Below, one piece after another: positions 6,547-13,303 of a stretch of DNA of 13,303 bases. Made by a program: the position numbers and the translations under genes. The stretch's first letter is position 1. Every line of letters begins with the position of its first letter. This DNA is from Candidatus Latescibacterota bacterium (lineage in GTDB: Bacteria > JAAXHH01 > JABIQT01), in contig JABIQT010000676.1 in the NCBI GenBank assembly GCA_018667995.1, positions 1 through 13,303 of the forward strand, in the 5' to 3' direction. Under the pieces are notes generated by a model. The model searched no databases. It was not told where the DNA came from and saw only the letters and a list, made by a program, of their open reading frames with translations.

Positions 6547-8106
6547 CTATAGCCAGCGCTCTGCCCACTCCTTTGACGTCACGAGCGCAGCCTCTAATTC
6601 AGCCTGGTGTTCGGGCAATGTGTCTTGAACGATCGCCAGTGTGGGAATGGCGGCTAAATCCACCTCGGGCGGAACAAACGGATTGTGACCCGATTCATAT
6701 ACGCCTGTGGAGCCCTGACCCGGTGCGCCGCAGTAGAGATGATAGGCACTGCGGCAGTATCTGTGAAACGGATGATCATGAGGAAGATGAGCGCCGTGCT
6801 GAAACAGAGGAAATAGTGGCAGATGGAGATCACACCCATTCTCACCGAAAATGAGATACTCCTCATAGCGGTTGTGCAGCGACTCGATGAGGCGAGATAG
6901 CCCGTCCAGCAAGTCATTCTCGGGATCTCGAGGCATCCATCCGCTGATATCAAGCATGGCCCCATCCGTACCAAATGTATCGGTGACCCAAGAAATCCGA
7001 TTCAGCATGTGCTGTCGGAAGGTTACTTCCCCCAGATTCAGAGCCTGCCAGATTGGTTCCGTCGACAGATCCTCATCCCAGTCTGTCCAATCACAGATTT
7101 CCGGCATCCCGAGTTGCATTCGGGATACGGCGGGCTCCAGGTGCAGCGTTCGCGTATTGGTGTAGTTTGATGCGACGGCCCCGAACATCGGGGCGACGTG
7201 CATACCAAGCTTGTGGGCCCCGTCCACCAGCCGGTGAAGCGCAGCCGCGCCTCCACAAGCCTCGGAAGGTTCGTATATCGGGTAGTTCCAATAATATCGG
7301 CCGTCCCAACCAGGCAGATAGAGCAGAACCTGCCGGCCGTCTATGCGCTCAGCAATCCATTTCAGAATCTGAAGCTGTCGCTCAAAAGTATTGAATACGT
7401 ATCCGCTCCACCCTTCGCAGTGCATGTTCAGGACAAGGCTTATCTGGCGAAACCAACAAGGCACATCCGGACGATCACTCCATGCTTGCAGGCCGATATC
7501 CCGTTCCAGCATGCCGTACCACAGATCCTTTGCGCCCTCCGAATCTCCAGGCAGCAGAAGTCGCCATTTCGAACCAGACATGGTTGCAGATCTAACCTGG
7601 CTTCCATTGTCTTCGGAAAGATTGAAGACATGATTACCGGAATACTCCCGATATACACACCACCGGCGATACCGCGGCGCCGCCGAATCCGGCAAGACCG
7701 CCACGCGACCAGTCTCTGTTTCGATCTCTGGATATGCGGTCGTACTCAGATCCGAACTGGGCCAGCAAGTGATCTTTTCATCTGCTTCGGCCACGGGCTT
7801 GGCCAGATCCCGAATAAGGATTGAGAGTCCTTTTATATCGTGCTGGTGCCGGCCTGTGGCCTGAAATGTCAACGTGTCTCCCTCACGCCGCAATTCGGCG
7901 GAGAAACTGCCCTCCTCTTTACGCTGGCCGCCCGCATAGCGTAATCCATCCGCCTCCACTCGGATTCCCCGCGACACACCAGTAACGGCGACCCTATCAG
8001 GATCAATTCCAAATACGTTCTCGAAAGTCACGATTCGAAAAGCGAATCGCAGATCCGAGAATGCAACGTAGAAATCGGCAAAATCGAAACCGAATTTTTG
8101 GATCAT
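6547..8106 (-). CDS. Glycosidase-like TIM-barrel protein, family uncertain
   Basis: A 519-residue minus-strand protein; ATG ends at 8106 with GGAG six bases upstream. It has no signal peptide. The N-terminal half (about 1-220) is beta-rich and resembles the beta-sandwich of clan-D or similar glycosidases. From about residue 225 a barrel-like pattern follows: LLYLPGWDGRYYWNYPIYEP (261-280), LVDGAHKLGMHVAPMFGA (293-310), FGTDGAMLDISGW (378-390) and YLIFGENGCDL (417-427). The strand-end acids Asp386 and Glu422 sit where a nucleophile and an acid/base would be expected. The layout resembles unclassified glycosidase-like families such as the DUF6259 type, but I cannot confirm membership. It is convergent with the epimerase gene (43-nt gap), inside a carbohydrate cluster, and probably has its own promoter at 8245-8273. 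Confidence 0.6.
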   Translation of the reverse strand: MIQKFGFDFADFYVAFSDLRFAFRIVTFENVFGIDPDRVAVTGVSRGIRVEADGLRYAGGQRKEEGSFSAELRREGDTLTFQATGRHQHDIKGLSILIRDLAKPVAEADEKITCWPSSDLSTTAYPEIETETGRVAVLPDSAAPRYRRWCVYREYSGNHVFNLSEDNGSQVRSATMSGSKWRLLLPGDSEGAKDLWYGMLERDIGLQAWSDRPDVPCWFRQISLVLNMHCEGWSGYVFNTFERQLQILKWIAERIDGRQVLLYLPGWDGRYYWNYPIYEPSEACGGAAALHRLVDGAHKLGMHVAPMFGAVASNYTNTRTLHLEPAVSRMQLGMPEICDWTDWDEDLSTEPIWQALNLGEVTFRQHMLNRISWVTDTFGTDGAMLDISGWMPRDPENDLLDGLSRLIESLHNRYEEYLIFGENGCDLHLPLFPLFQHGAHLPHDHPFHRYCRSAYHLYCGAPGQGSTGVYESGHNPFVPPEVDLAAIPTLAIVQDTLPEHQAELEAALVTSKEWAERWL

Positions 8107-8239
8107 GGAGCGCTCCGTAACTAGGTGACAATGGTAGACGCCGCAGGAATGTATGGGACGCTTGAAATAGTGTGAATCGGGGCAATCTCCGCCGAATTCC
8201 TAAGTTCATCTAATATCACAGCCGGAGCGCCAAATTGGT

Positions 8240-8267
8240 TTGACATTATAGCTAATGTGGTCATGAT
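8240..8267 (+). promoter_or_regulatory. Promoter candidate for the PhyH-GH28 run
   Basis: TTGACA at 8240-8245 is a perfect sigma-70 -35 box, with CATGAT (4 of 6) after a 16-nt spacer. It lies about 310 nt before the first PhyH gene and would make a long leader that includes the inverted-repeat group. Match by eye. Confidence 0.4.
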
Positions 8268-8273
8268 TCTCAT
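8245..8273 (-). promoter_or_regulatory. Promoter candidate for the glycosidase-like gene
   Basis: Read on the minus strand, TATAAT (8250-8245) is a perfect -10 box, with ATGAGA (8273-8268, 4 of 6 to TTGACA) after a 17-nt spacer. It overlaps the plus-strand promoter candidate almost completely, so only one polymerase could bind at a time. Its leader to ATG at 8106 would be about 130 nt. Confidence 0.42.
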
Positions 8274-8339
8274 ATTGCTCCATACACTATAACGAACACG
8301 CAGGCTAGAATCGCCTATTTTTGAAAACTGAGGTGTCGA

Positions 8340-8393
8340 ATCCCGATGGGATGAGATTCCTCTCTGATATCAGAAAAGCATGATGGATCCATC
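8340..8393. repeat. Group of three inverted repeats upstream of PhyH 1
   Basis: ATCCC-GAT-GGGAT lies at 8340-8352. TCTGATATCAGA at 8363-8374 and GATGGATCCATC at 8382-8393 are each perfect 12-bp palindromes, 19 bp centre to centre. They have unrelated sequences. They could be operators for dimeric regulators between the promoter and the PhyH gene, or small RNA hairpins in its leader. Confidence 0.45.
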
Positions 8394-8580
8394 CGGAAAT
8401 CCCAGTAGTTTCGGTTTGTACTTGACGGCATAGTCAAACATCACCCTATTCCAGTGCCACCTGCTGACATATACATGGACGAGAGACGGGCGAAGGCGGT
8501 CGTCTTTCGTATAGGCACATAGGATCCTTCGCACAGTAGCGGACCGCTGAACAACCTTATTCAAAAGTAGGAGAACCGAG

Positions 8581-9387
8581 ATGATTTCCGGAAAGATCCA
8601 GAAAGGCCAGACTCTGGACGATTCGGCACAAAAAGAGGTGCTGGAGGCGTTCCACCGTGATGGTTTCGCATTGATTCCCAACGTCCTCAGTTCGGGCGAA
8701 GTATCAGCACTTAGAGAAGTGACCGACAGGTGTTTCGCCGATCCAGTGCTGTCCAAAACGAAATACACCAGCGCCTCCGGCGACGGAGCAGATGGCTTCG
8801 TATTGCGGAATACGCTCGAATTGGACGTAGTATTTGTAGAGATGCTCATGCGTGAGCCCATTCTGAGCTTGGCACAGTCCATTGTTGGAGAGGACTGCAA
8901 GTTCTGTGGACAGAATGTGATTCGGAATCCGAAGGGTAAAGCCATAGCCGTTTGGCATGTAGATGACCGAGTCGAATTTCCTTTGCCCGATAATGTACCA
9001 CGTCACGATGCGCGTATTCAAATGCCTGTGCAATGGTTTACCATACAGATGGCTTTGAGCGATATCGAAACTGTTGAGGACGGTCCAACCCAATTCGTAC
9101 CAGGCAGTCAATATTCAGGACGACACCCCAACAGCCAGGAAGACCCGAGTTTTGAAGGAAAGGGCCCAGTGTCAATGATGTGCAAGGCCGGTGACGTGTA
9201 TCTGCAAAACAACCAATGCTGGCATAGAGGTGCGCCCGTCAGTTCAGACCGGACCCGTTACGTATTTCAGTCTCAATACGCTGCTAGTTGGGCCCATCGA
9301 CGCTTTGGTGAATACAACCGCGTACCCGTGCCACCATCGATACTCGACAAATCTGATAAAAATCTCAAGAATCTTCTTGGCGTGTAG
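8581..9387 (+). CDS. PhyH-family Fe(II)/2-oxoglutarate dioxygenase 1
   Basis: A 268-residue phytanoyl-CoA-dioxygenase-like enzyme. These enzymes use Fe(II), O2 and 2-oxoglutarate to hydroxylate or demethylate small molecules. The metal-binding triad is intact: His126-Val-Asp128 in VWHVDDR and His215 in CWHRGAP. Arg226 (DRTR), 11 residues after the distal His, is in the usual 2-oxoglutarate position. DGPTQFVPGSQYSGRHP (about 167-183) and AGDVYLQNNQ are further family segments, and the start FHRDGFALIPNVLS is typical. ATG 8581 has AGGAG with a 7-nt spacer. It is the first gene of a five-gene plus-strand run. The substrate is unknown. Neighbouring carbohydrate genes suggest a modified sugar or plant/algal compound, but this is inference. 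Confidence 0.9.
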   Translation: MISGKIQKGQTLDDSAQKEVLEAFHRDGFALIPNVLSSGEVSALREVTDRCFADPVLSKTKYTSASGDGADGFVLRNTLELDVVFVEMLMREPILSLAQSIVGEDCKFCGQNVIRNPKGKAIAVWHVDDRVEFPLPDNVPRHDARIQMPVQWFTIQMALSDIETVEDGPTQFVPGSQYSGRHPNSQEDPSFEGKGPVSMMCKAGDVYLQNNQCWHRGAPVSSDRTRYVFQSQYAASWAHRRFGEYNRVPVPPSILDKSDKNLKNLLGV

Positions 9388-9458
9388 ACACGGCCACGGA
9401 ACCAGGCAAGCTGTACCAGCATCTGGGATCTCTCGCACCTATTGTCAGTTTTACTTCC

Positions 9459-9463
9459 GGAGG
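9459..9463 (+). promoter_or_regulatory. Ribosome-binding site that decides the PhyH 2 start
   Basis: GGAGG at 9459-9463. The in-frame ATG at 9466 is only 2 nt away, too close for normal initiation. The next in-frame ATG, at 9475, is 11 nt away and is preferred. The longer frame from TTG 9442 lies upstream of the site and would ignore it. Confidence 0.55.
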
Positions 9464-9474
9464 TTATGGGACAT

Positions 9475-10272
9475 ATGGCTGCGTTCGAAGAACGTCGGTC
9501 TTTGATAGATGCCGACGAAAATAGGATTCAAGAATGGGTCGCTACCTTCCATCGCCAGGGCTACCTATTCCTTGAGCAGGTGTTGCCACTCAGCTGGTGC
9601 GAGGAATTGAAGAATGATCTCGACCGTGCCCTGGAAAAACTTGAGGAACCTCATGATCCCGCCCTCCAACTGGTAAGCCGCATGTTCGAGCAGAGCACCG
9701 CCAATCTGAGGCTCTTTGATCTGGATCCTATTGCCGACTTTGCTGAGGCTCTCGTCTCGCCCGACTGCCATGTGATCCACAACAATTCATTCCTGTCCCA
9801 TCCCGGTTCGGGAATAACAACATGGCATCAGGACGATGCGCCACACTACGTGGTAAACGATGGAAAACCACCCGACAATATCCATCTACCCGTACTATTT
9901 TTCACCGCCAACTATTACCTCACCGACGTCACGAAAGAGGAACACGACGGCACTGAGGTGATACCAGGATCTCACCTCTTCGGCCAACCGCCTCCGGATG
10001 ACATTTCTGGTACTCCCTGGGAATCAACTGTCGCACCAAACTTCGGAAAGGCCGGAAGTGTAGTCATGTTTAACAATCAGGTGTGGCACCGAGGTGGGAA
10101 GAATATGGGACAGCGCACCCGTTACATTACGCAGGTGACCTATGCCCGCCGAATCATAGGGCACATGTATTATCCCTTCATGAACTACGAAATGCCGGAG
10201 CATGTACATCAGGACGCAGATCCCCGGCTAAAACGATTGCTGGGCTTTCTTCCGCACGGGGCCTACGGATAG
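9475..10272 (+). CDS. PhyH-family Fe(II)/2-oxoglutarate dioxygenase 2
   Basis: A 265-residue enzyme from ATG 9475 (a 2-nt-spaced ATG lies at 9466), homologous to the preceding gene in layout but clearly diverged. The metal triad is complete: His118-Gln-Asp120 in TWHQDDAPHY and His205 in VWHRGG. Arg216 (GQRTR), 11 residues after the distal His, fits the 2-oxoglutarate site. Other family segments are FHRQGYLFLEQVLP near the start, GTEVIPGSH and KAGSVVMFNNQ. The C-terminus ends LKRLLGFLPHGAYG, and the first PhyH ends LKNLLGV, so the two share the tail pattern. It lies 87 nt after PhyH 1 and 109 nt before the GH28-like gene and is probably in the same transcript. Tandem PhyH pairs often act on different positions or substrates, but this is inferred. 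Confidence 0.88.
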   Translation: MAAFEERRSLIDADENRIQEWVATFHRQGYLFLEQVLPLSWCEELKNDLDRALEKLEEPHDPALQLVSRMFEQSTANLRLFDLDPIADFAEALVSPDCHVIHNNSFLSHPGSGITTWHQDDAPHYVVNDGKPPDNIHLPVLFFTANYYLTDVTKEEHDGTEVIPGSHLFGQPPPDDISGTPWESTVAPNFGKAGSVVMFNNQVWHRGGKNMGQRTRYITQVTYARRIIGHMYYPFMNYEMPEHVHQDADPRLKRLLGFLPHGAYG

Positions 10273-10381
10273 CGATATCAGCGATAGGTAAGACAGTTCG
10301 TCGGTGTACGTCATTCAGATCACTTCCATTACCTAACGGATCCTGGAGCCGAAACGTACTCTGGATCAGAAAACACCCCAC

Positions 10382-11752
10382 ATGAATACGTTTAATGTTT
10401 GCGACTTTGGAGCCACGGGTCAGAAATCAGATTCCGCACAATCAGCCATTCAGGAGACTATAGACGCCTGCTGTGCGGCCGGTGGGGGCATGGTCTATTT
10501 TCCCCCGGGAGCCTATACAACCGGTACTCTCCACCTGAAAACCCACGTCCGAATTTTCGTGGAAGCCGGCGCGACGGTTTATTCATCAAAGAATGCGGGC
10601 GATTATTCGGTGAAAGCACTCTTCTACGGAGAAGACATCCAGAATATCACACTCGAGGGACGTGGAATTATCGACGGGCAAGCCGAGTATGACTGGCGAT
10701 TGAGCGATCACGACGACCGATACATTCTCGACAATCAGCGCCAAATGGAGGCCCTTGGTAAACCGCTCATGCGGGCCTTTCCTACGGAAAACAGTATAGG
10801 AAATCTGGTGCATCTCATTCGGTGCAAGGACGTCGTAATTCGGGACCTGTCATTCATCGATTCTCCCTCATGGACAATCCATCCCTATGCGTGCGAGAGA
10901 CTTACCATAGAAGGTGTATACGTTCGTACCAGTAGGGAAGCCGGAGTCTGGGCGGACGGAATCGATCCTGACGGCTGCAAGGATGTGCGTATCGCAAACT
11001 GTACCATAGAAACCGGCGACGATGCCCTGGTATTCTATTCCAGCGACATCTACGGTCCTGCTCTGCCCTGCGAGAACATTACGGTGACGAACTGTAGACT
11101 GAGTTCCGCTTCCAGTGCCCTGAAATTCTGTGACGGCATCAAGAATTGTGTTCGTAACGTCACAATCGACAACTGTATCATCACGGATTCTAACCGCGGG
11201 ATAGCCTTCATGGAATTTGATGGCGGCTATGTAAGTGACATCGTCATTTCGAACATGGTTATTAATTGCAGACGCTACGACTGGTTCTGGTGGGGAAACG
11301 GTGATCCCTTGCACTTCCTTGTCAAGCAGCGAAGTGAAATGCACCCGGAGATGGAGGGGGCCGACGAACCGTCCGCGGGCACCATACGAAATGTGCTCCT
11401 CAAGAATATCATCGCCAGAGGGGCTGGGCCCTGTGAAATCGCCGGCCATCCGGACAGCTCATTGGATGGCATCACGATGGAGAATATAAAACTGACTCTG
11501 TTCGACGATCCTGAGGCGCCTTTCAACCGAGGGGGAGACGCATTAACCTTCAAGCACGCTCGTAATCTCCGCCTATCGAATATAGAGGTGGTCTGGGATA
11601 ATATCGTGACGGATGGCTGGAAGAGTGCTTTCTGTTTCGAAGACATCGAGGGATTGGTTGGAAATGACTTGCAAGGCGTGGCCGCCGATGAGGGGCCACC
11701 CATACGCTTCGAGCGGACCGAAAGCATCTCCGGCAATGTGGAACAAACATAG
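10382..11752 (+). CDS. GH28-like right-handed beta-helix protein, altered active site
   Basis: A 456-residue protein of the GH28 polygalacturonase fold, which cleaves galacturonan-type links. The start has the classical DFGATG (8-13), AAGGGMVYFPPGAYTTGTLH (32-51) and LEGRGIIDGQ (91-100). Residues 190-197 (WADGIDPD) and 211-214 (TGDD) keep the carboxylates Asp192, Asp213 and Asp214 used by GH28. However, the usual G-H-G is replaced by SSASSALKF (241-249), and the R-I-K segment by RGIAFMEFDGG (272-282), so the catalytic-site His and the Arg/Lys pair are missing. Many beta-strand repeats of the NVTIDNC and DIVISN kind follow. There is no signal peptide. ATG 10382 has no clear Shine-Dalgarno. It may hydrolyse a different uronic-acid link, act as a lyase or epimerase-like beta-helix, or bind only. 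The dehydratase follows 9 nt later. Confidence 0.82.
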   Translation: MNTFNVCDFGATGQKSDSAQSAIQETIDACCAAGGGMVYFPPGAYTTGTLHLKTHVRIFVEAGATVYSSKNAGDYSVKALFYGEDIQNITLEGRGIIDGQAEYDWRLSDHDDRYILDNQRQMEALGKPLMRAFPTENSIGNLVHLIRCKDVVIRDLSFIDSPSWTIHPYACERLTIEGVYVRTSREAGVWADGIDPDGCKDVRIANCTIETGDDALVFYSSDIYGPALPCENITVTNCRLSSASSALKFCDGIKNCVRNVTIDNCIITDSNRGIAFMEFDGGYVSDIVISNMVINCRRYDWFWWGNGDPLHFLVKQRSEMHPEMEGADEPSAGTIRNVLLKNIIARGAGPCEIAGHPDSSLDGITMENIKLTLFDDPEAPFNRGGDALTFKHARNLRLSNIEVVWDNIVTDGWKSAFCFEDIEGLVGNDLQGVAADEGPPIRFERTESISGNVEQT

Positions 11753-11761
11753 GGAGCGAGC

Positions 11762-12877
11762 ATGAAGATCACGCATATAAAGCCATTCCTGGCTGGCCGA
11801 TATCTGCTGGTTCGCGTCTACACGGACGAGGGCCTCATCGGTAATGGCGAGGCTGGATTATGGGCACACCACAAGACCGTGTATCACGCCCTACAGGAAC
11901 TTGAGACTTACTACGTTGGGAAAGATCCAGCACGTATGGAGCATCATTTCCAGGTTGTATCTCGGAATACGCACTTCATGGGCGCCGTCCTCAGCGCGGC
12001 GATGAGTGCCATCGACATTGCGCTCTGGGATATCCTCGCAAAGTCGGTCAATCTACCGGTTTACCAGATGTTAGGGGGTAAGTGCCGAGATAGGGTGAAA
12101 GTCTTTACCAATGTATCGGGAGGATCATTGGAAGCATTGGCGGAGAGTGCAAGGAAAGGGGTCGCTGACGGATTCACATCGTTACGCATGACGCCCTTTT
12201 TCCAAGGCTTTGAGCAGAAGACAAGTACAGCCTTGGTATCCGAGGCTGTGTCCATGGTGGGAACGGTCCGTGAAGCCGTGGGTGACGATATCGATCTTGG
12301 CCTTGAAATACACAGGAATCTAAACCCCGATGCCGCCATCATGCTTGCTACAGAGCTCAGGCCCTTCAAGATTCTCTACTACGAGGATCCACTAGCGCCG
12401 GAGAGCATCGAGGCGCTCGAGTATATTGCCCGGCACATCGATCTACCAATGGCTACTGGTGAACGCTTTTACAATACGTTTCAGTTCAAAGATCTGATCG
12501 ACCGTAAGATAGTGAGTCTCATCCGTCCAGATCTTTCCCTTGCCGGTGGTTTCACGCAGGTTAAGAAAATCGCGAGCATCGCCGAACCCGCATTCGTCGG
12601 CATCTTTCCCCATCTCATGGGCAGCCCGGTAAACAATGCCGCGTTTGCACATCTGGGTATGGCCATTCCCAACTATACCCACACGGAAGCCAATCCCCAT
12701 GAAGGTATTCTCGCAGAAATCGTGGAGGAATCATTTAAAGTAGAGAATGGCTACCGCACGGTTCCGGATCGACCTGGAATAGGAGTGGAGATTGATGAAT
12801 CTGTGCTGAAGAAGATCCCTTACGAACCACCTTCTTTTAATGGTAGTTTCCAGGAAGATGGTTCCGTCGCTCACTGA
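11762..12877 (+). CDS. Enolase-superfamily sugar-acid dehydratase (mandelate racemase type)
   Basis: A 371-residue protein with the capping domain followed by a barrel. Family marks are GNGEAGLW (27-34), SAIDIALWDILAKSVNLPVY (82-101), LGLEIHRNLN (179-188), YYEDPLAP (206-213), TGERF (232-236), RPDLSLAGG (255-263) and FPHLMGSPV (282-290). Glu182, Glu208 and Glu234 fit the three Mg2+ ligands, and His284 with Asp257 forms the acid/base dyad seen in galactonate-dehydratase-like members. The KxK pair of true mandelate racemases is absent at 140-145, again as in acid-sugar dehydratases. The reaction is most likely loss of water from an aldonic or aldaric acid to a 2-keto-3-deoxy acid. GGGAG lies 5 nt before ATG, and the gap to the GH28-like gene is 9 nt, so they are co-transcribed. 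Confidence 0.86.
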   Translation: MKITHIKPFLAGRYLLVRVYTDEGLIGNGEAGLWAHHKTVYHALQELETYYVGKDPARMEHHFQVVSRNTHFMGAVLSAAMSAIDIALWDILAKSVNLPVYQMLGGKCRDRVKVFTNVSGGSLEALAESARKGVADGFTSLRMTPFFQGFEQKTSTALVSEAVSMVGTVREAVGDDIDLGLEIHRNLNPDAAIMLATELRPFKILYYEDPLAPESIEALEYIARHIDLPMATGERFYNTFQFKDLIDRKIVSLIRPDLSLAGGFTQVKKIASIAEPAFVGIFPHLMGSPVNNAAFAHLGMAIPNYTHTEANPHEGILAEIVEESFKVENGYRTVPDRPGIGVEIDESVLKKIPYEPPSFNGSFQEDGSVAH

Positions 12878-12889
12878 CCATCTTCCTGG
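12850..12889 (+). repeat. Perfect 12-bp hairpin across the dehydratase stop codon
   Basis: CCAGGAAGATGG (12850-12861) and CCATCTTCCTGG (12878-12889) are exact reverse complements around a 16-nt loop that ends with the TGA (12875-12877). The Shine-Dalgarno GGAG of the next gene (12891-12894) begins 2 nt after the stem. No T-tract follows, so it is probably not a terminator. Effects on mRNA stability or downstream translation are inferred. Confidence 0.7.
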
Positions 12890-12900
12890 CGGAGTCTGGC

Positions 12901-13303
12901 ATGTCCGATCCCCTATTGCTCGAATTCCCTGCTGAAGAGTACGAATCGCGCATTCGAAACCTGACACGTACCATGGAGGAACAGAACCTGGACGCGGTGA
13001 TTCTGACGTCACGCGATCAGACCAGATACTTCTGCGGATTCCAGATTATCGTCTGGATCAGCAATTTATCCAAACCCGGGGCGTTGGTCATTACCCGGGC
13101 CGGCAAGACGATCTTTGTCGGTCCCTATGCACGAATCAGTACCGTCGAAGTCACCGCCAAGGTGGACGAACTGAATCCCTGGGACCCCAAGGGCCGTGAC
13201 GGTCTCCCTACGAGTTGTGCCGAGGCCGTACATCATGCGCTGCTTACGAATGGTGTTTCGCAAGGCCAGTTGGGCATGGAGATAGGCCCGGAAATGAGAA
13301 TGC
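12901..13303 (+). CDS. M24/creatinase-family peptidase N-terminal part, 3' end cut by the window
   Basis: An open frame from ATG 12901 (GGAG with a 6-nt spacer) to the window edge, giving 134 residues with no stop. YESRIRNLTRTMEEQNLDAV (14-33) and ILTSRDQTRYFCGF (34-47) match the creatinase/prolidase N-terminal domain, which has Y-x-x-R-x-x-x-(L/M) followed by LDA(V/L) and N/R-x-x-Y-x-(S/C)GF. LSKPGALVITRAGKTIFVGP (56-75) continues it. The C-terminal pita-bread metal domain would lie outside. Family members include Xaa-Pro peptidases, creatinase and DMSP lyase DddP; the catalytic part is needed to choose. It is 23 nt from the dehydratase and likely in the same operon. Confidence 0.83.
   Translation, partial: MSDPLLLEFPAEEYESRIRNLTRTMEEQNLDAVILTSRDQTRYFCGFQIIVWISNLSKPGALVITRAGKTIFVGPYARISTVEVTAKVDELNPWDPKGRDGLPTSCAEAVHHALLTNGVSQGQLGMEIGPEMRM

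Larger units (their letters stand above)
8107..8580. other. 474-bp divergent regulatory spacer
   Basis: This gap separates the minus-strand glycosidase-like gene from the plus-strand PhyH run. It holds overlapping divergent promoter candidates (8240-8273), a CCAAATTGG symmetric element (8230-8238) just before the plus-strand -35, and three inverted repeats (8340-8393). From 8394 to 8560 I see no convincing gene. A minus-strand reading frame runs through it but is mainly the antisense of PhyH 1. Confidence 0.5.

Noticed and set aside
7198-7824. Plus-strand 208-residue ORF
   Set aside because: Antisense to the 519-residue minus-strand gene, with no domain pattern and no Shine-Dalgarno.
8370-8945. 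Minus-strand 191-residue ORF
   Set aside because: Most of it is antisense to the clearly coding PhyH 1. Its C-terminal part in the spacer (ending KLLGFPDGSIMLF) looks somewhat protein-like, but I can assign no family and no own start, so I did not call a pseudogene.
10868-11449. Minus-strand 193-residue ORF
   Set aside because: Antisense shadow of the GH28-like gene, which has clear family motifs.
1-13303. CRISPR array, tRNA/rRNA genes, insertion sequence or prophage
   Set aside because: No regularly spaced repeats, no cloverleaf or rRNA-like stretches, and no transposase or integrase protein were seen.

Overview
The window looks like a chromosomal piece of an uncultured-type Gram-negative bacterium, probably of the FCB superphylum or a neighbouring phylum (Latescibacterota/Poribacteria-like). 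Four signs point there: a PorV/PorQ-type outer-membrane protein, two tandem phytanoyl-CoA-dioxygenase-like (PhyH) genes beside an enolase-superfamily sugar-acid dehydratase, a creatinase-type M24 peptidase in the same run, and a promoter close to the Bacteroidetes TTTG/TAnnTTTG form. The assignment is inference from gene content; there is no rRNA or other phylogenetic marker here.

Layout. Positions 1-1669 hold the 3' part of a TPR-repeat protein gene and a PorV/PorQ-family protein gene, both on the plus strand. Positions 1670-2660 are a regulatory-looking block. It holds an FCB-type promoter, a structured leader, a 38-codon peptide ORF with an excellent Shine-Dalgarno sequence, an intrinsic terminator, a small protein with a sigma-70 region-4-like helix-turn-helix, and a very strong second terminator. 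Positions 2781-6503 are a tightly overlapping three-gene operon: a two-propeller/kelch protein, an alpha/beta-hydrolase with an intact Ser-Asp-His triad, and an AGE-family (N-acylglucosamine 2-epimerase-like) sugar epimerase. Positions 6547-8106 encode, convergently on the minus strand, a large glycosidase-like TIM-barrel protein of no family I can name firmly. A 474-bp spacer (8107-8580) carries overlapping divergent promoter candidates and three short inverted repeats. Positions 8581-13303 are a plus-strand run: PhyH 1, PhyH 2, a GH28-like beta-helix protein, a mandelate-racemase-type dehydratase, and the start of an M24/creatinase-like peptidase cut by the window end.

How they may work together. 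Epimerase, esterase-like hydrolase, GH28-like and TIM-barrel glycosidase-like proteins plus a sugar-acid dehydratase suggest catabolism of a decorated, uronate-containing glycan or its oligosaccharides. The PhyH oxygenases may remove or add modifications. None of these enzymes has a recognisable signal peptide and no transporter is in the window, so the chemistry is probably cytoplasmic, on imported oligosaccharides. The most unusual parts are the small-peptide/terminator/sigma-like block, the double-propeller protein joined to an epimerase, the GH28 protein with a remodelled active site, and a perfect 12-bp hairpin over the dehydratase stop codon.
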